Of a stretch of DNA of 64,000 bases, positions 25,232 to 36,307 are shown piece by piece. The stretch is from Streptomyces sp. NBC_00377 (GTDB taxonomy: Bacteria; Actinomycetota; Actinomycetes; Streptomycetales; Streptomycetaceae): assembly GCF_036075115.1 (NCBI RefSeq), contig NZ_CP107958.1, forward strand, positions 682,001 through 746,000. The letters run 5' to 3'. Made by a program: the position numbers and the translations under genes. Every line of letters starts with the position of its first letter. Positions within the stretch are counted from its first letter, which is position 1. Under the pieces are notes generated by a model. The model searched no databases and was not told the DNA's origin. It was given only the letters and a program-made list of their open reading frames with translations.

Positions 25232-26788
25232 TCAGGCGTAGGTCTCGAACTCGGCCACCTTCGGGGTGGCGCTGGAACCCGTGATCTCGAAGGTGACCTT
25301 CTTCAGCGAGGTGGACGCGAAGGAGACGGCGCCCGCTCCGCTGCCCGAGGTCAGCAGCGCCCCGGTGTCGGCGTTCAGCAGGCGCCAGGAGCCGATGTTG
25401 CCGGTGGCGCCGGAGGCCTCACGGATGGTGATCCTGGAGAGGGTGGTCGCCGAGCCCCACTTGACGGAGATGGAGCCGGTCGAGCCGCTCGGCGACCAGT
25501 AGGTGGCCGTGTCGCCGTCACGGACGTTGCCGTAGCTGGTGCCGGCCGCCTTGCTGGAGCCGTCGGCGTCGGCGCCGAGACTCAGGTTGTTCCCGGTCGG
25601 CGGCGTCGGCGAAGCGGTGGCCGGCGGTGTCGCGGTGGCGGTCGGCGTGGGCGTCGAGGTGGCGGTCGCGGTGGGTGTCGTCGCCGCGCAGTTCCCGTCC
25701 GACACCTTCAGGCCGTTGTTGGCGCCCGCCGTCGCGGTCACGATCGACGGCACACAGGACGCGGCGTCCAGAGCGTAGGAGTAGGGGATGCTCACGGTCG
25801 TGTTCGACGTCGGGTCCGGCCCGGCGGGGTTGTTCTCCGCGCCCGGCGCCGACCACGTCACGTTGTCGAAGACATTGCCGCTGACCTGCCAGTATCCGGG
25901 CAGGTCGGTGTAGAAGGTGCCGAGGACGTCCTTGGAGTCCTTGAAGTAGTTGTTGTCGACCTTCGCCTTGCCGCCGGCCCTCGGGTTGATGCCCGATTCG
26001 TGCAGACCGACGTAGTAGTTGTCGTAGATGTGGGCGGTGGCGCCGCGCAGCAGGGGCGTACGGGAGTCGATGTTCTCGTACCGGTTGTGGTGGAAGGTGA
26101 CCGGCCCGTTGGCGAGGTCGCTGTCGCCGGAGCCGACGAGCCCGCCGCGGCCGGAGTTGCGCAGGATGCTGTAGGACAGGGTCACGTACCGGGTGTTGTC
26201 CTTCATGTCGAACAGGGCGTCGAAGCCCTCCGACTCCCCGCCGGAGGCGATCAGGGTGGCGTGGTCCACCCAGACGTTGTGCACATCGCTCTCCATGCCG
26301 ATGGCGTCTCCGCCGTTGGAGGTGGGCGATCCCGATTTCTTCACGTTCTGGACGGTCACGTTCTGGACGACGATGTTGCTCGACTGGCGGATGTGGATGC
26401 CGATCTGGTCGAACACGGCCCCGCCGCCGACGCCGACCAGGGTGACGTTGCTGATGCCCTTCAACTCGATCACGCCGGCGGCGGTGTTGCAGCCGGCGCC
26501 CGACACCTTCGCGGTGTTGCCGACGGTGATGGTCCCCTCGACCTGGATGGTGATCGGGGTGCTGGTGGCGGCCCGGCCGCACAGGGCCTGGTGGATCTGG
26601 GTGCCGGTGGTGGCTCTGACCGTCGTCCCGCCGGCGCCGCCGGTGGTGCCGCCGTTCTGGGTGGCGAACCCGGTCGCACCGGCGGCGGCCGCCGACGCGG
26701 TGGGCATGGACAGGACCACGCCCGTCGCCGCCGCCAGGGCCAGGGTGCCGAGTGCCGCGGAGAGTCGCAGAGCGACTGGCTTTGTCAT
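25232..26788 (-). CDS. Secreted pectate lyase (PL1) with C-terminal carbohydrate-binding-like module
   Basis: 518-residue extracellular enzyme that cleaves polygalacturonate by beta-elimination. It has a Sec signal peptide (about 1-34), then a right-handed parallel beta-helix of the PL1 type. Family segments are AIGMESDVHNVWVDHATL and VTFHHNRYENIDSRTP with the conserved Arg, then HIYDNYY. A Thr/Pro linker (about 378-405) leads to a C-terminal F5/8-type or similar beta-sandwich (SYGNVRDGDTATYWSPSG). I chose ATG 26788 after AGGCGAG; ATG 26809 is in frame. Confidence 0.92.
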   Translation of the reverse strand: MTKPVALRLSAALGTLALAAATGVVLSMPTASAAAAGATGFATQNGGTTGGAGGTTVRATTGTQIHQALCGRAATSTPITIQVEGTITVGNTAKVSGAGCNTAAGVIELKGISNVTLVGVGGGAVFDQIGIHIRQSSNIVVQNVTVQNVKKSGSPTSNGGDAIGMESDVHNVWVDHATLIASGGESEGFDALFDMKDNTRYVTLSYSILRNSGRGGLVGSGDSDLANGPVTFHHNRYENIDSRTPLLRGATAHIYDNYYVGLHESGINPRAGGKAKVDNNYFKDSKDVLGTFYTDLPGYWQVSGNVFDNVTWSAPGAENNPAGPDPTSNTTVSIPYSYALDAASCVPSIVTATAGANNGLKVSDGNCAATTPTATATSTPTPTATATPPATASPTPPTGNNLSLGADADGSSKAAGTSYGNVRDGDTATYWSPSGSTGSISVKWGSATTLSRITIREASGATGNIGSWRLLNADTGALLTSGSGAGAVSFASTSLKKVTFEITGSSATPKVAEFETYA

Positions 26789-26867
26789 TCTCGCCTCGTC
26801 TTTCGTCATCGCGTACGGGGTGCCGCGCACGTCCGGACCCGGATCAGGGCCGGCCAGGTCGCACACC

Positions 26868-26889
26868 CATGCCATGTACATGCCATGTT
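26868..26889. repeat. 11-bp direct repeat CATGCCATGTA / CATGCCATGTT
   Basis: Two adjacent near-identical 11-bp units, about 80-100 bp upstream of the pectate lyase start, form a palindromic junction CATGTACATG. The position suits a promoter or operator, but no regulator is assigned. Confidence 0.5.
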
Positions 26890-27230
26890 TTGGGCAGGAG
26901 CAGCCCCTGCCGGCCCGGTAAGGACGCCGTTCGGGCCCTCAGCCGGAAGGGACGGTGGTGCCGATGCGGTGCGGGCGGTAACTGTGGTGCGGGCGGTGCG
27001 GATGCCGCGCGGGCGACGGTGCGACGGGTGCCGTCTCCAGGTGCACGCATGCCGGGGCGACGCGGGTGGCAACGCCACGGGGAGCGAGACGACGTCCTGG
27101 AGTGCCGGGCGTCGGCGCCTTCATGCGGTCAGTCCGGGGCCGGCCCCACGCCGGATCGGTTGCGGCGTGGGGGGTGCCCCGAGGCCGACACCGCGGGCCG
27201 CTTTCCCCGGCAGGGTCGTCAGGCACCCGG

Positions 27231-27242
27231 GAAAGCGCTTTC
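27231..27242. promoter_or_regulatory. LacI-family-type operator GAAAGCGCTTTC
   Basis: A perfect 12-bp palindrome with the central CG typical of LacI/GalR-family operators, extended as GGGAAAGCGCTTTCTCC. It lies about 440 bp upstream of the pectate lyase start and 420 bp upstream of the GtrA-like start. Control of the pectate lyase is plausible but needs a long leader. Confidence 0.5.
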
Positions 27243-27451
27243 TCCACTTCTCCACGCGAGAATAGGTCCGGCACCGAGGGCTGACAAGTATGTGAACGCC
27301 GATCGCCTCCGCGGGTTCGCGTCAGCGCCCGATCCCTGCCGAGCGACCCCACGCAGCCTCGCGACCGTGCCCCTCCTTGCCAGGCAGGCCATGTCGCCTC
27401 ATTCGCATACATGAACGCGCCGGACGCCCCACCGTGGCGTTCACTTGCCAT

Positions 27452-27577
27452 CCATTGCAACGAATCCATCACGCTTGTTGCGTTAACGACAAGCCCATTG
27501 CAACGATTTGACGTCATCCACCTGCGTCTATGACATTACTGCGCAATAATTCCGTTGCACGACCCATGAACGCAACG
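27452..27577. repeat. Cluster of TTGCAACG direct repeats and GTTGC/GCAAC inverted repeats
   Basis: The 12-bp CCATTGCAACGA occurs at 27452-27463 and again at 27495-27506. Between them is an imperfect palindrome at 27474-27493 centred on GTTAAC. A further CGTTGC-N13-GCAACG lies at 27553-27577. TTGACG at 27509-27514 is a possible -35. The cluster is upstream of the GtrA-like gene in unusually AT-rich DNA. The half-sites resemble those in the betaine cluster but the spacing differs. Confidence 0.6.
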
Positions 27578-27661
27578 TAGCGTTTCCGATGCAGGAAACG
27601 AGTGGCTGCGTCGGGACGAGAGGGGCGCGTCCGAGCAGTGACCGATCACAGGGGGCGGATC

Positions 27662-28186
27662 ATGAAAACAGCGCGCAGAGCGCGGCAGCCGTTACCCGCA
27701 GCCCTCGTCGCCTTCGCCCGCTTCGTGCTCTGTGGCGGCGCGGTGGGAGTCGCGTCCAGCTTCGCCGTGGCCGCCCTCGGCACCCTGATTCCCTGGGTCC
27801 TGGCCAACGCGGCGGTCACCGTGGCCTCCACTCTCCTCGCCACCGAGCTGCACGCCCGCTTCACCTTCGGCGCGGGCGGACGCGCGACCGGCCGACAGCA
27901 TGCGCAGTCGGCCGGGTCCGCGGCCGCCGCGTTCGCGGTGACGGGCGCGGCGATGCTCGTCCTTCAGTCGCTGGCGGCGGCGCCCGGACCCGTGCTCGAA
28001 CAGATCGTCTACCTGTCCGCCTCCGCGGCCGCCGGCGCCGCCCGGTTCGTGGTGCTGCGCCTCGTCGTCTTCGCACGCGACCGCTCGCAGGTCACGCCCG
28101 CTGTCCGCGCGGCCCGTCCGGTGCCCGCCACCGCGGCCCAGGTCCCGACGCCCGCCCGTCCGACGGTGCTCTGCCGCGCCGCCTGA
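27662..28186 (+). CDS. GtrA-like small membrane protein
   Basis: 174-residue protein with about four hydrophobic segments between 15 and 145 (FARFVLCGGAVGVASSFAVA first). It carries the GtrA-family ending AAGAARFVVLRLVVFARD. GtrA proteins are thought to help move lipid-linked sugars across the membrane. ATG 27662 follows GGGGGCGG. The C-terminal 35 residues are Ala/Pro-rich and probably disordered. No glycosyltransferase lies nearby, so the role here is open. Confidence 0.75.
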   Translation: MKTARRARQPLPAALVAFARFVLCGGAVGVASSFAVAALGTLIPWVLANAAVTVASTLLATELHARFTFGAGGRATGRQHAQSAGSAAAAFAVTGAAMLVLQSLAAAPGPVLEQIVYLSASAAAGAARFVVLRLVVFARDRSQVTPAVRAARPVPATAAQVPTPARPTVLCRAA

Positions 28187-28324
28187 CCGTTGCGCAGGGA
28201 ACCGGCTCCCCCAGGGACGTCGGGCCGTCGGGACCGCGCACGAAGGCGCACCGGACGGCGGCCACGTCCCGACGGCACGCCCGGGAGTCCGCCGTCCTGC
28301 CGGACGCCCGCAGGGAAGCGTCGT

Positions 28325-28349
28325 GCGGGAGCCCTTCAGCGGCTCCCGC
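28325..28349. terminator. Hairpin between convergent GtrA-like and soxG genes
   Basis: A perfect 9-bp stem GCGGGAGCC/GGCTCCCGC with a 7-base loop, followed by GCTTT on the plus strand. Confidence 0.6.
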
Positions 28350-28398
28350 GCTTTCGCCCTCCGGCACCTCCACGACCGCCGATCTCGTCGAAGGGCGG

Positions 28399-29001
28399 TC
28401 AGATGTATTCGGTCGCCGCGTCGAGCAGCCAGTCCGCCAGATAGCCCGCGAAGGACGACCGGACCAGGATCCAGAAGCCGGCTCGGGTCTCGTCGCGGGA
28501 GACCAGGACGATCTGGGTGCGGGCCAGGGTGGTCTGGGCGCAGCGTCCGGGGCCGAAGGCGCGCGGATGCAGGTCCAGCGCGCACCCGTGGGCGAGGAGG
28601 TCGCGGGCGCGGGGACCCGTCACGAGGAGCGTGGTGCGCTGGGCGGAGACGTCGGTGACGGACACGGGCTCGTCCCCGGCGGCCGCCCGGATCCGGCGCT
28701 CCGCATCATGCGAGCTGCCGGGCGGGCCCACCAGCAGCCATTCGTCCGGACCGAGCCAGAGCGCCGTCGACTCCCCCGCGCGTACGACGGTGTCGGCGTC
28801 GAGGGGGAGCGGAAGGCCCAGCGCCAGCCCGACGGCGTCCGCCGCCGCTCCCTTGGCGTCGAGGCGCACGTTCAGCTGCGTCAGGAAGGGGAGTTCGGCC
28901 AGCCGGACCGCGCCCCCGGAGGCGCGGGTCGCGCCCGCCAGGCGATCGGCGACGTGCGCCAGAGGGCTGCGAGGTGGGGAGGAAAGGGCGGTGTCAGCCA
29001 T
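28399..29001 (-). CDS. soxG: Sarcosine oxidase gamma subunit
   Basis: 200-residue small subunit of heterotetrameric sarcosine oxidase. The family resembles a shortened GcvT domain and shows STALWLGPDEWLLVGPPG and VSVTDVSAQRTTLLVTGPRARDLLAHGCALDLHP-type segments. Its ATG at 29001 overlaps the end of the delta-alpha fusion by 8 bp (ATGGCTGA), so the two are coupled. It is the last gene of the leftward operon dimethylglycine oxidase - soxB - soxDA - soxG. Confidence 0.92.
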   Translation of the reverse strand: MADTALSSPPRSPLAHVADRLAGATRASGGAVRLAELPFLTQLNVRLDAKGAAADAVGLALGLPLPLDADTVVRAGESTALWLGPDEWLLVGPPGSSHDAERRIRAAAGDEPVSVTDVSAQRTTLLVTGPRARDLLAHGCALDLHPRAFGPGRCAQTTLARTQIVLVSRDETRAGFWILVRSSFAGYLADWLLDAATEYI

Positions 29002-32000
29002 CGCGACGGGCTCCCTCGGGGTCGTAGAGGACGGGGCTTGCGACGGTCACCGCGACCATCCGGTCGCCCACCGGGGCGTACAGCCGCTCACCGACACGCT
29101 CCCGGCCGCCCTTGATCAGGGCCAGCGCGAAGGTCCGGCCCAGGGCGGCGCTGCGGTAGCTGGAGGTGACGTGGCCGAGCATCGGGACGGGCGGCGCGGG
29201 CAGCACGCTGTCGGCGATCAGCTGGGTGCCCTCCGGGAGGAAGGCGCCGGAGTCCTCCGGGAGCAGCCCGACCAGGTGCTTGCGGTCGGCACGCGCGGTG
29301 TCCGCACGCGCGTGGGAGCGCTTGCCGATGAAGTCGGGCTTCTTCTTCGACACCACCCAGCTCATGCCGAGGTCCTGCGGGGTGACGGTGCCGTCGGTGT
29401 CCTGGCCGATGATCGGGTACCCCTTCTCCGCCCTCAGGACGTGCATGGTCTCGGTGCCGTACGGGGTGATGCCGTACGGGGCGCCGACCTCGTACAGCGC
29501 TTCCCAGAGGGCGAGGGCCTCCCACGGTGACACGTTGATCTCGTAGGCCAGTTCACCGGAGAAGCTGATCCGGCACACCCTGGCCGCGATGCCCGCGACC
29601 TGCGTGTCACGCCACGCCATGAACGGGAAGTCCTCGTTGGCCACGGCGAGTTGCGGGGCGAGCGTGCCCAGGACCTCGCGGGAGCGCGGCCCGACCAGGG
29701 CGACCGTGGCCCACTGCTCGGTCACGGAGGTGCAGTGGACGTCCAGTTCGGGCCACTCCGTCTGGAGCCACTCCTCCATCCAGTCCAGTACGGCCGCCGC
29801 GTTGCCGGTCGTGGTGGTGACGAGGAAGCGGTTCTGGGCGACGCGGATGACCGTGCCGTCGTCGAAGATCATGCCGTCCGGCCGGCACATGACGCCGTAG
29901 CGGATCATGCCGACCTTCAGGGTGCTCATCATGTTGGTGTAGAGCCGGTCGAGGAAGACGCCGGCGTCCGCGCCCTGTACGTCGATCTTGCCGAGGGTGG
30001 AGGCGTCCATGAAGGCGACGCCCTCGCGCGCGGCGGCGCACTCGCGCAGCACGGCGGTTTCCATGTCCTCGCCGTCGTGCGGGTAGTACCAGGGGCGCTT
30101 CCACTGGCCAACGTTCTCGAACAGGGCGCCGTGTCCGGTGTGCCAGTCGTGCAGGGCGGTCACCCGGACCGGGTCGTGCAGCGCTCCCCGGTCGCGGCCG
30201 GCGAGCGTGGCGAAGGAGACGGGTGTGTAGGGCGGCCGGAACGTGGTGGTGCCGAGGGCCGACACGTCCACGCCGAGCAGTTCGGCGACGACGCCGCCCG
30301 CCAGGACGCCGGATGTCTTGCCCTGGTCGTTCGCGGTGCCGGCCGTGGTGTAGCGCTTGGTGTGCTCGACCGAGCGCATACCGGCGCCGGTCGCCCGGGC
30401 CAGATCGTCGACGGTGACGTCGCGCTGGAGGTCGACGAAGCGGCGGGGGCCGGAGGTGCCGGAGACCACGTAGACGTGCATGGGTGGTGTGTGCGGCTGT
30501 GCGGCCACCTCCGGGAGGCGCGGCGGCTCGCAGGTGTAGCCCTCGGCCTCGATCGCGCGCGCACCGGCCGCCGCGCCCTGGGCCAGGACGCGGCTCAGGT
30601 CCAGGACACCGCTCGCGCTGCCCGCGACCTCGACCGCCTGACGGCAGGCGTCGGGGACGAAGGAGCCCAGCGCCTCGTCGTAGCGCAGCCTGCCGCCTGC
30701 CTGGCTGAACAGATGCGTCACCGGGTTCCAGCCGCCGGAGACCAGCAACAGGTCGGCGGCGAACTCCCGTCGGACCCCGGCCTTTCCGTACGGGGCGACG
30801 GTCACAGCGGCGAGGCGGGTGCCGCCTTCCGTGCCGGTGACGGCATGTCCGCCGAACACCTCGATGCCGGCGGTCCGGGCACGCTCGGCCCACTCCCCCG
30901 GCTCGGAGCGGGTGTCGACGATCGCCGCGATGTCCACGCCCGCCGCGGCGAGGTCCAGCGCCGTCGCGTAGGCGCTGTCGTTGGTGGTGAAGACGACCGC
31001 GTGCCGACCGGGCAGCACGCCGTACCGATGGACATACGTCCGGGCCGAGGCGGCCAGCATCACGCCGGGGCGGTCGTTGTCCGCGAAGACCAGCGAACGT
31101 TCGTGGGCGCCGGTGGCGAGAACCACGCGACGGGCCCGGATGCGCCAGACGCGCTCGCGGGACATGGCCGCCGGGGCGTCCGCGCCGAGGTGGTTCGTGC
31201 GGCGTTCCACCGCGAGGAGATGGTTGTCGTCGTAGTAGCCGAAGACGGTGGTGCGGCGCAGGACGCGCACCTCCGGTTCGGCTTCGAGCAGTCCGGTGAC
31301 CCCCTCCACCCAGTCGAGGTGTTCGCCCGAGCCCAGCAGACTGCCGCCCGGCTCCGGCCGGTCGTCGGCGAGGACGACGCGCGCGCCGCTCCTGGCTGCC
31401 GCCGCCGCGGCCGCGAGGCCGGCCGGGCCCGCGCCGACGACCAGCAGGTCGCAGTGCGCGTGCACGGCGTCGTAGCGGGCGGGGTCCGGTGCGGTGGAGA
31501 GGCGGCCCTGACCGGGCAGGCTGCTCGCGACCAGGCCGTCGTACAGCTCGACCGTTGTCGCGGGGAGCATCGGTTCGGGGAAGGGGGCCTCGATCTGAAC
31601 GACCGCGTTGGGCTCCTCGGGACCCGCGGAGAAGATGCCGCGCGGGCGGCCGAGCTTGATGCTGGTGCCGGCCTGGACGACTCCGTTGGCGAGGAGGGCC
31701 GAGGCGAGGGTGTCGCCGCGGTGGCCCTGGTACTCGATTCCGTCGAAGATGAAGGTGAGGGTCGCCTCGCGGCGGATGCGGCCCCGGGTGGGGTGGCGGA
31801 ACGGTTGGCCTGTGGCCGGGCCGCCGGCGGCTGTCACGTCCCCGCCGCTCCTGACCGTCCCGTCCTGAAGGGGCGCCGGCCCTTCGGCCCCGCCGGGGAT
31901 TGCACCGGACCCGCGCTGCGGCCCCGCGAGGGCCTCGTCCGCGAACGCCGGACGGGCTGAAGTCACCGACCGTGGCTCGGTCCCGGTCGCCGGACGGGCC

Positions 32001-32317
32001 TCGGCCGCCGCCGGACGGGCCGGCACGGCGGGCCTCGGCGCGACAGCCGCCGGGCGTGTCTCACCCGTCCGGTAGACCGTCAGGATCTCGTTCGTCGAGG
32101 TGTCGCGGACCGCGTTGAACCAGCGGCGGCAGCCCGCCGCGTGGCTCCAGCGCTCGGCGAAGGGGCCCTTCGGGTTGTCGCGGAAGAACAAGTACCGGGC
32201 CCAGTCCTCGTCGCTGACGGCCGACGGGTCCTCGGGGTACGGCACGTGCGCCTGGCCGCCGTAGTGGAACTCGGCCTCGTCGCGGGGCCCGCACCACGGG
32301 CAGGGGATGAGCAGCAT
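28994..32317 (-). CDS. soxA: Sarcosine oxidase delta-alpha fusion protein
   Basis: 1107-residue single frame. Residues 1 to about 92 are a SoxD-like zinc domain (PCPWCGPRDEAEFHYGG, then HAAGCRRWF). A low-complexity Ala/Pro/Arg linker follows (about 93-175). The rest is a full SoxA: N-terminal Fer2-like fold (FIFDGIEYQGHRGDTLASAL), FAD/NAD site LLVVGAGPAGLAAAA, and a C-terminal GcvT folate domain with ISFSGELAYEINV. The complex oxidises sarcosine to glycine and makes 5,10-methylene-THF. Delta and alpha are normally separate genes. An internal GTG at 31837 could give a stand-alone alpha of 947 residues. Confidence 0.9.
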   Translation of the reverse strand: MLLIPCPWCGPRDEAEFHYGGQAHVPYPEDPSAVSDEDWARYLFFRDNPKGPFAERWSHAAGCRRWFNAVRDTSTNEILTVYRTGETRPAAVAPRPAVPARPAAAEARPATGTEPRSVTSARPAFADEALAGPQRGSGAIPGGAEGPAPLQDGTVRSGGDVTAAGGPATGQPFRHPTRGRIRREATLTFIFDGIEYQGHRGDTLASALLANGVVQAGTSIKLGRPRGIFSAGPEEPNAVVQIEAPFPEPMLPATTVELYDGLVASSLPGQGRLSTAPDPARYDAVHAHCDLLVVGAGPAGLAAAAAAARSGARVVLADDRPEPGGSLLGSGEHLDWVEGVTGLLEAEPEVRVLRRTTVFGYYDDNHLLAVERRTNHLGADAPAAMSRERVWRIRARRVVLATGAHERSLVFADNDRPGVMLAASARTYVHRYGVLPGRHAVVFTTNDSAYATALDLAAAGVDIAAIVDTRSEPGEWAERARTAGIEVFGGHAVTGTEGGTRLAAVTVAPYGKAGVRREFAADLLLVSGGWNPVTHLFSQAGGRLRYDEALGSFVPDACRQAVEVAGSASGVLDLSRVLAQGAAAGARAIEAEGYTCEPPRLPEVAAQPHTPPMHVYVVSGTSGPRRFVDLQRDVTVDDLARATGAGMRSVEHTKRYTTAGTANDQGKTSGVLAGGVVAELLGVDVSALGTTTFRPPYTPVSFATLAGRDRGALHDPVRVTALHDWHTGHGALFENVGQWKRPWYYPHDGEDMETAVLRECAAAREGVAFMDASTLGKIDVQGADAGVFLDRLYTNMMSTLKVGMIRYGVMCRPDGMIFDDGTVIRVAQNRFLVTTTTGNAAAVLDWMEEWLQTEWPELDVHCTSVTEQWATVALVGPRSREVLGTLAPQLAVANEDFPFMAWRDTQVAGIAARVCRISFSGELAYEINVSPWEALALWEALYEVGAPYGITPYGTETMHVLRAEKGYPIIGQDTDGTVTPQDLGMSWVVSKKKPDFIGKRSHARADTARADRKHLVGLLPEDSGAFLPEGTQLIADSVLPAPPVPMLGHVTSSYRSAALGRTFALALIKGGRERVGERLYAPVGDRMVAVTVASPVLYDPEGARRDG

Positions 32318-32328
32318 GGATCGGCTCC

Positions 32329-33561
32329 CTAGTGGGCCACCGCGGCCGCGCCGTGCTCGTCGACGAGCGCGCCGGTGGTGAAACGGTCGAGCGAGAAGGG
32401 GGCGTTGAGGGGGTGAGGGGTGTCGTGGGCGATGGTGTGGGCGTAGACCCAGCCGACGCCCGGGGTGGCCTTGAAACCGCCGGTTCCCCAGCCGCAGTTG
32501 AGGTAGAGGTTGTCCACCGGTGTGAGGCCGACGATCGGCGAGGCGTCGGGACTGACGTCGACGATGCCGCCCCAGGTGCGCAGCACATGGGCGCGGGCGA
32601 AGACGGGGAACAGCTCCAGCGCCGCCGCCATCTGCTCTTCGATGATGTGGAAAGCGCCGCGCTGCGTGTAGGAGTTGTACGAGTCGATGCCCGCGCCCAT
32701 CACCAGCTCGCCCTTGTGGGCCTGGCTGACGTACACATGGACCGCGTTGGACATCACGACCGTCGGGTGCACCGGCTCCAGCAGTTCCGACACCAGCGCC
32801 TGCAACGGGTGGCTCTGCAGCGGGAGTTCGATGCCGGCCATGGCCGCGAGGACCGAGGTGTGACCGGCCGAGCAGAGTGCCACCTTGCCTGCCGCGATCG
32901 GGCCCAGGGTGGTCTGTACGCCGACGACCCGGCCGTCGACCACGTCCAGGCCGGTGACCTCGCAGTTCTGGATGATGTCGATCCCGGCGGCGTCGGCGGA
33001 GCGGGCCAGTCCCCAGGCGACGTGGTCGTGCTTGGCGATGCCGGCCCGGGGCTGGTAGGTGGCGCCCAGGACCGGATAGCGCACGTCCGGCGAGATGTTG
33101 ACGATCGGGCAGACCTCTTTGACCTGCTCGGCGCCCAGCCATTCGGCGTCGACGCCGTTGAGCCGGTTCGCCTCGACCCGGCGCACGCTGTCACGGACGT
33201 CCTGGAGGCTGTGGGCGAGGTTCAGCACACCACGCTGCGAGAAGAGGATCGGGTAGTCGAGTTCCTCCGCCAGCCCCTCCCACAGCTTGAGCGCGTGCTC
33301 GTAGATGCCGGCGCTCTCGTCCCACAGGTAGTTGGAGCGGATGATGGTGGTGTTGCGGGCCATGTTGCCGCCCGCCAGCCAGCCCTTCTCCAGCACCGCG
33401 ACGTCGGTGATGCCGTGGTTCTTCGCCAGGTAGTGGGCGGTGGCGAGGCCGTGACCGCCGCCGCCGACGATCACCACGTCGTACGACCGCTTCGGCTCCG
33501 GTGTGCGCCACAGCCGGTCGGGGTGCTCGGGGAGCTCGGAGCCGGGGGTGCGGGGGCTCAT
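32329..33561 (-). CDS. soxB: Sarcosine oxidase beta subunit
   Basis: 410-residue flavoprotein subunit that carries the catalytic FAD and the covalent FMN interface. The dinucleotide motif is [34 protein letters not shown] follows, then C-terminal [15 protein letters not shown] and [18 protein letters not shown], all close to SoxB. It starts at 33561, 78 bp after the dimethylglycine oxidase gene, and stops 11 bp before the delta-alpha fusion. The order B-D-A-G is the usual sox order. Confidence 0.95.
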   Translation of the reverse strand: MSPRTPGSELPEHPDRLWRTPEPKRSYDVVIVGGGGHGLATAHYLAKNHGITDVAVLEKGWLAGGNMARNTTIIRSNYLWDESAGIYEHALKLWEGLAEELDYPILFSQRGVLNLAHSLQDVRDSVRRVEANRLNGVDAEWLGAEQVKEVCPIVNISPDVRYPVLGATYQPRAGIAKHDHVAWGLARSADAAGIDIIQNCEVTGLDVVDGRVVGVQTTLGPIAAGKVALCSAGHTSVLAAMAGIELPLQSHPLQALVSELLEPVHPTVVMSNAVHVYVSQAHKGELVMGAGIDSYNSYTQRGAFHIIEEQMAAALELFPVFARAHVLRTWGGIVDVSPDASPIVGLTPVDNLYLNCGWGTGGFKATPGVGWVYAHTIAHDTPHPLNAPFSLDRFTTGALVDEHGAAAVAH

Positions 33562-33639
33562 CGGACGTCTCCGTCTTCTGCGAGGGTCGGGTGATCAGGG
33601 GTCCGCGCGTGGGTCACCGGCGGTGCCCCTTCCCCGGGG

Positions 33640-36144
<2,505 letters not shown>

Positions 36145-36238
36145 TCAATGTGCCTGTCGCGGGGAGGGGGTGTCAAGGGGTCCGTGACGCCGGATACCGG
36201 CCCGGAACACGGCTCTCGCAGGGGCCCTGAACACGGCG

Positions 36239-36284
36239 ATGCCCGGTGGGCGGTGCGCACCTGCGCGCACCGCCCACCGGGCAT
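36239..36284. terminator. Very long perfect hairpin after the betaine transporter operon
   Basis: A perfect 20-bp stem with a 6-base loop (arms 36239-36258 and 36265-36284) lies 24 bp past the stop of the substrate-binding protein gene. There is no U-tract. Its length suggests strong termination or protection of the mRNA 3' end. Confidence 0.8.
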
Positions 36285-36307
36285 GTCCGACCGCGGTCGG
36301 CTCACCG

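Larger units (their letters stand above)
26789..27661. other. Long intergenic region between pectate lyase and GtrA-like genes
   Basis: About 870 bp with no gene I can support. Near the pectate lyase it holds an 11-bp direct repeat (26868-26889). At 27231-27242 there is a LacI-type palindrome. From 27440 the DNA turns notably AT-rich and carries repeated TTGCAACG and inverted GTTGC/GCAAC elements up to the GtrA-like gene. Open frames here have no ribosome sites and atypical composition. Confidence 0.6.

Noticed and set aside
26939..27517. 192-codon leftward open frame in the pectate lyase-GtrA intergenic region
   Set aside because: It lacks a ribosome site and recognisable domains, has atypical amino-acid composition, and spans the LacI-type palindrome and repeat cluster.
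27452..27577. Members of the GTTGC-N7-GCAAC betaine operator family upstream of the GtrA-like gene
   Set aside because: Half-sites are alike, but no pair has the 7-base spacing, so I list them as a separate repeat cluster.
31837..32317. Separate stand-alone soxD gene
   Set aside because: There is no stop codon between the SoxD-like domain and SoxA, so translation from 32317 must continue. I annotate one fused gene and note GTG 31837 as an internal start.
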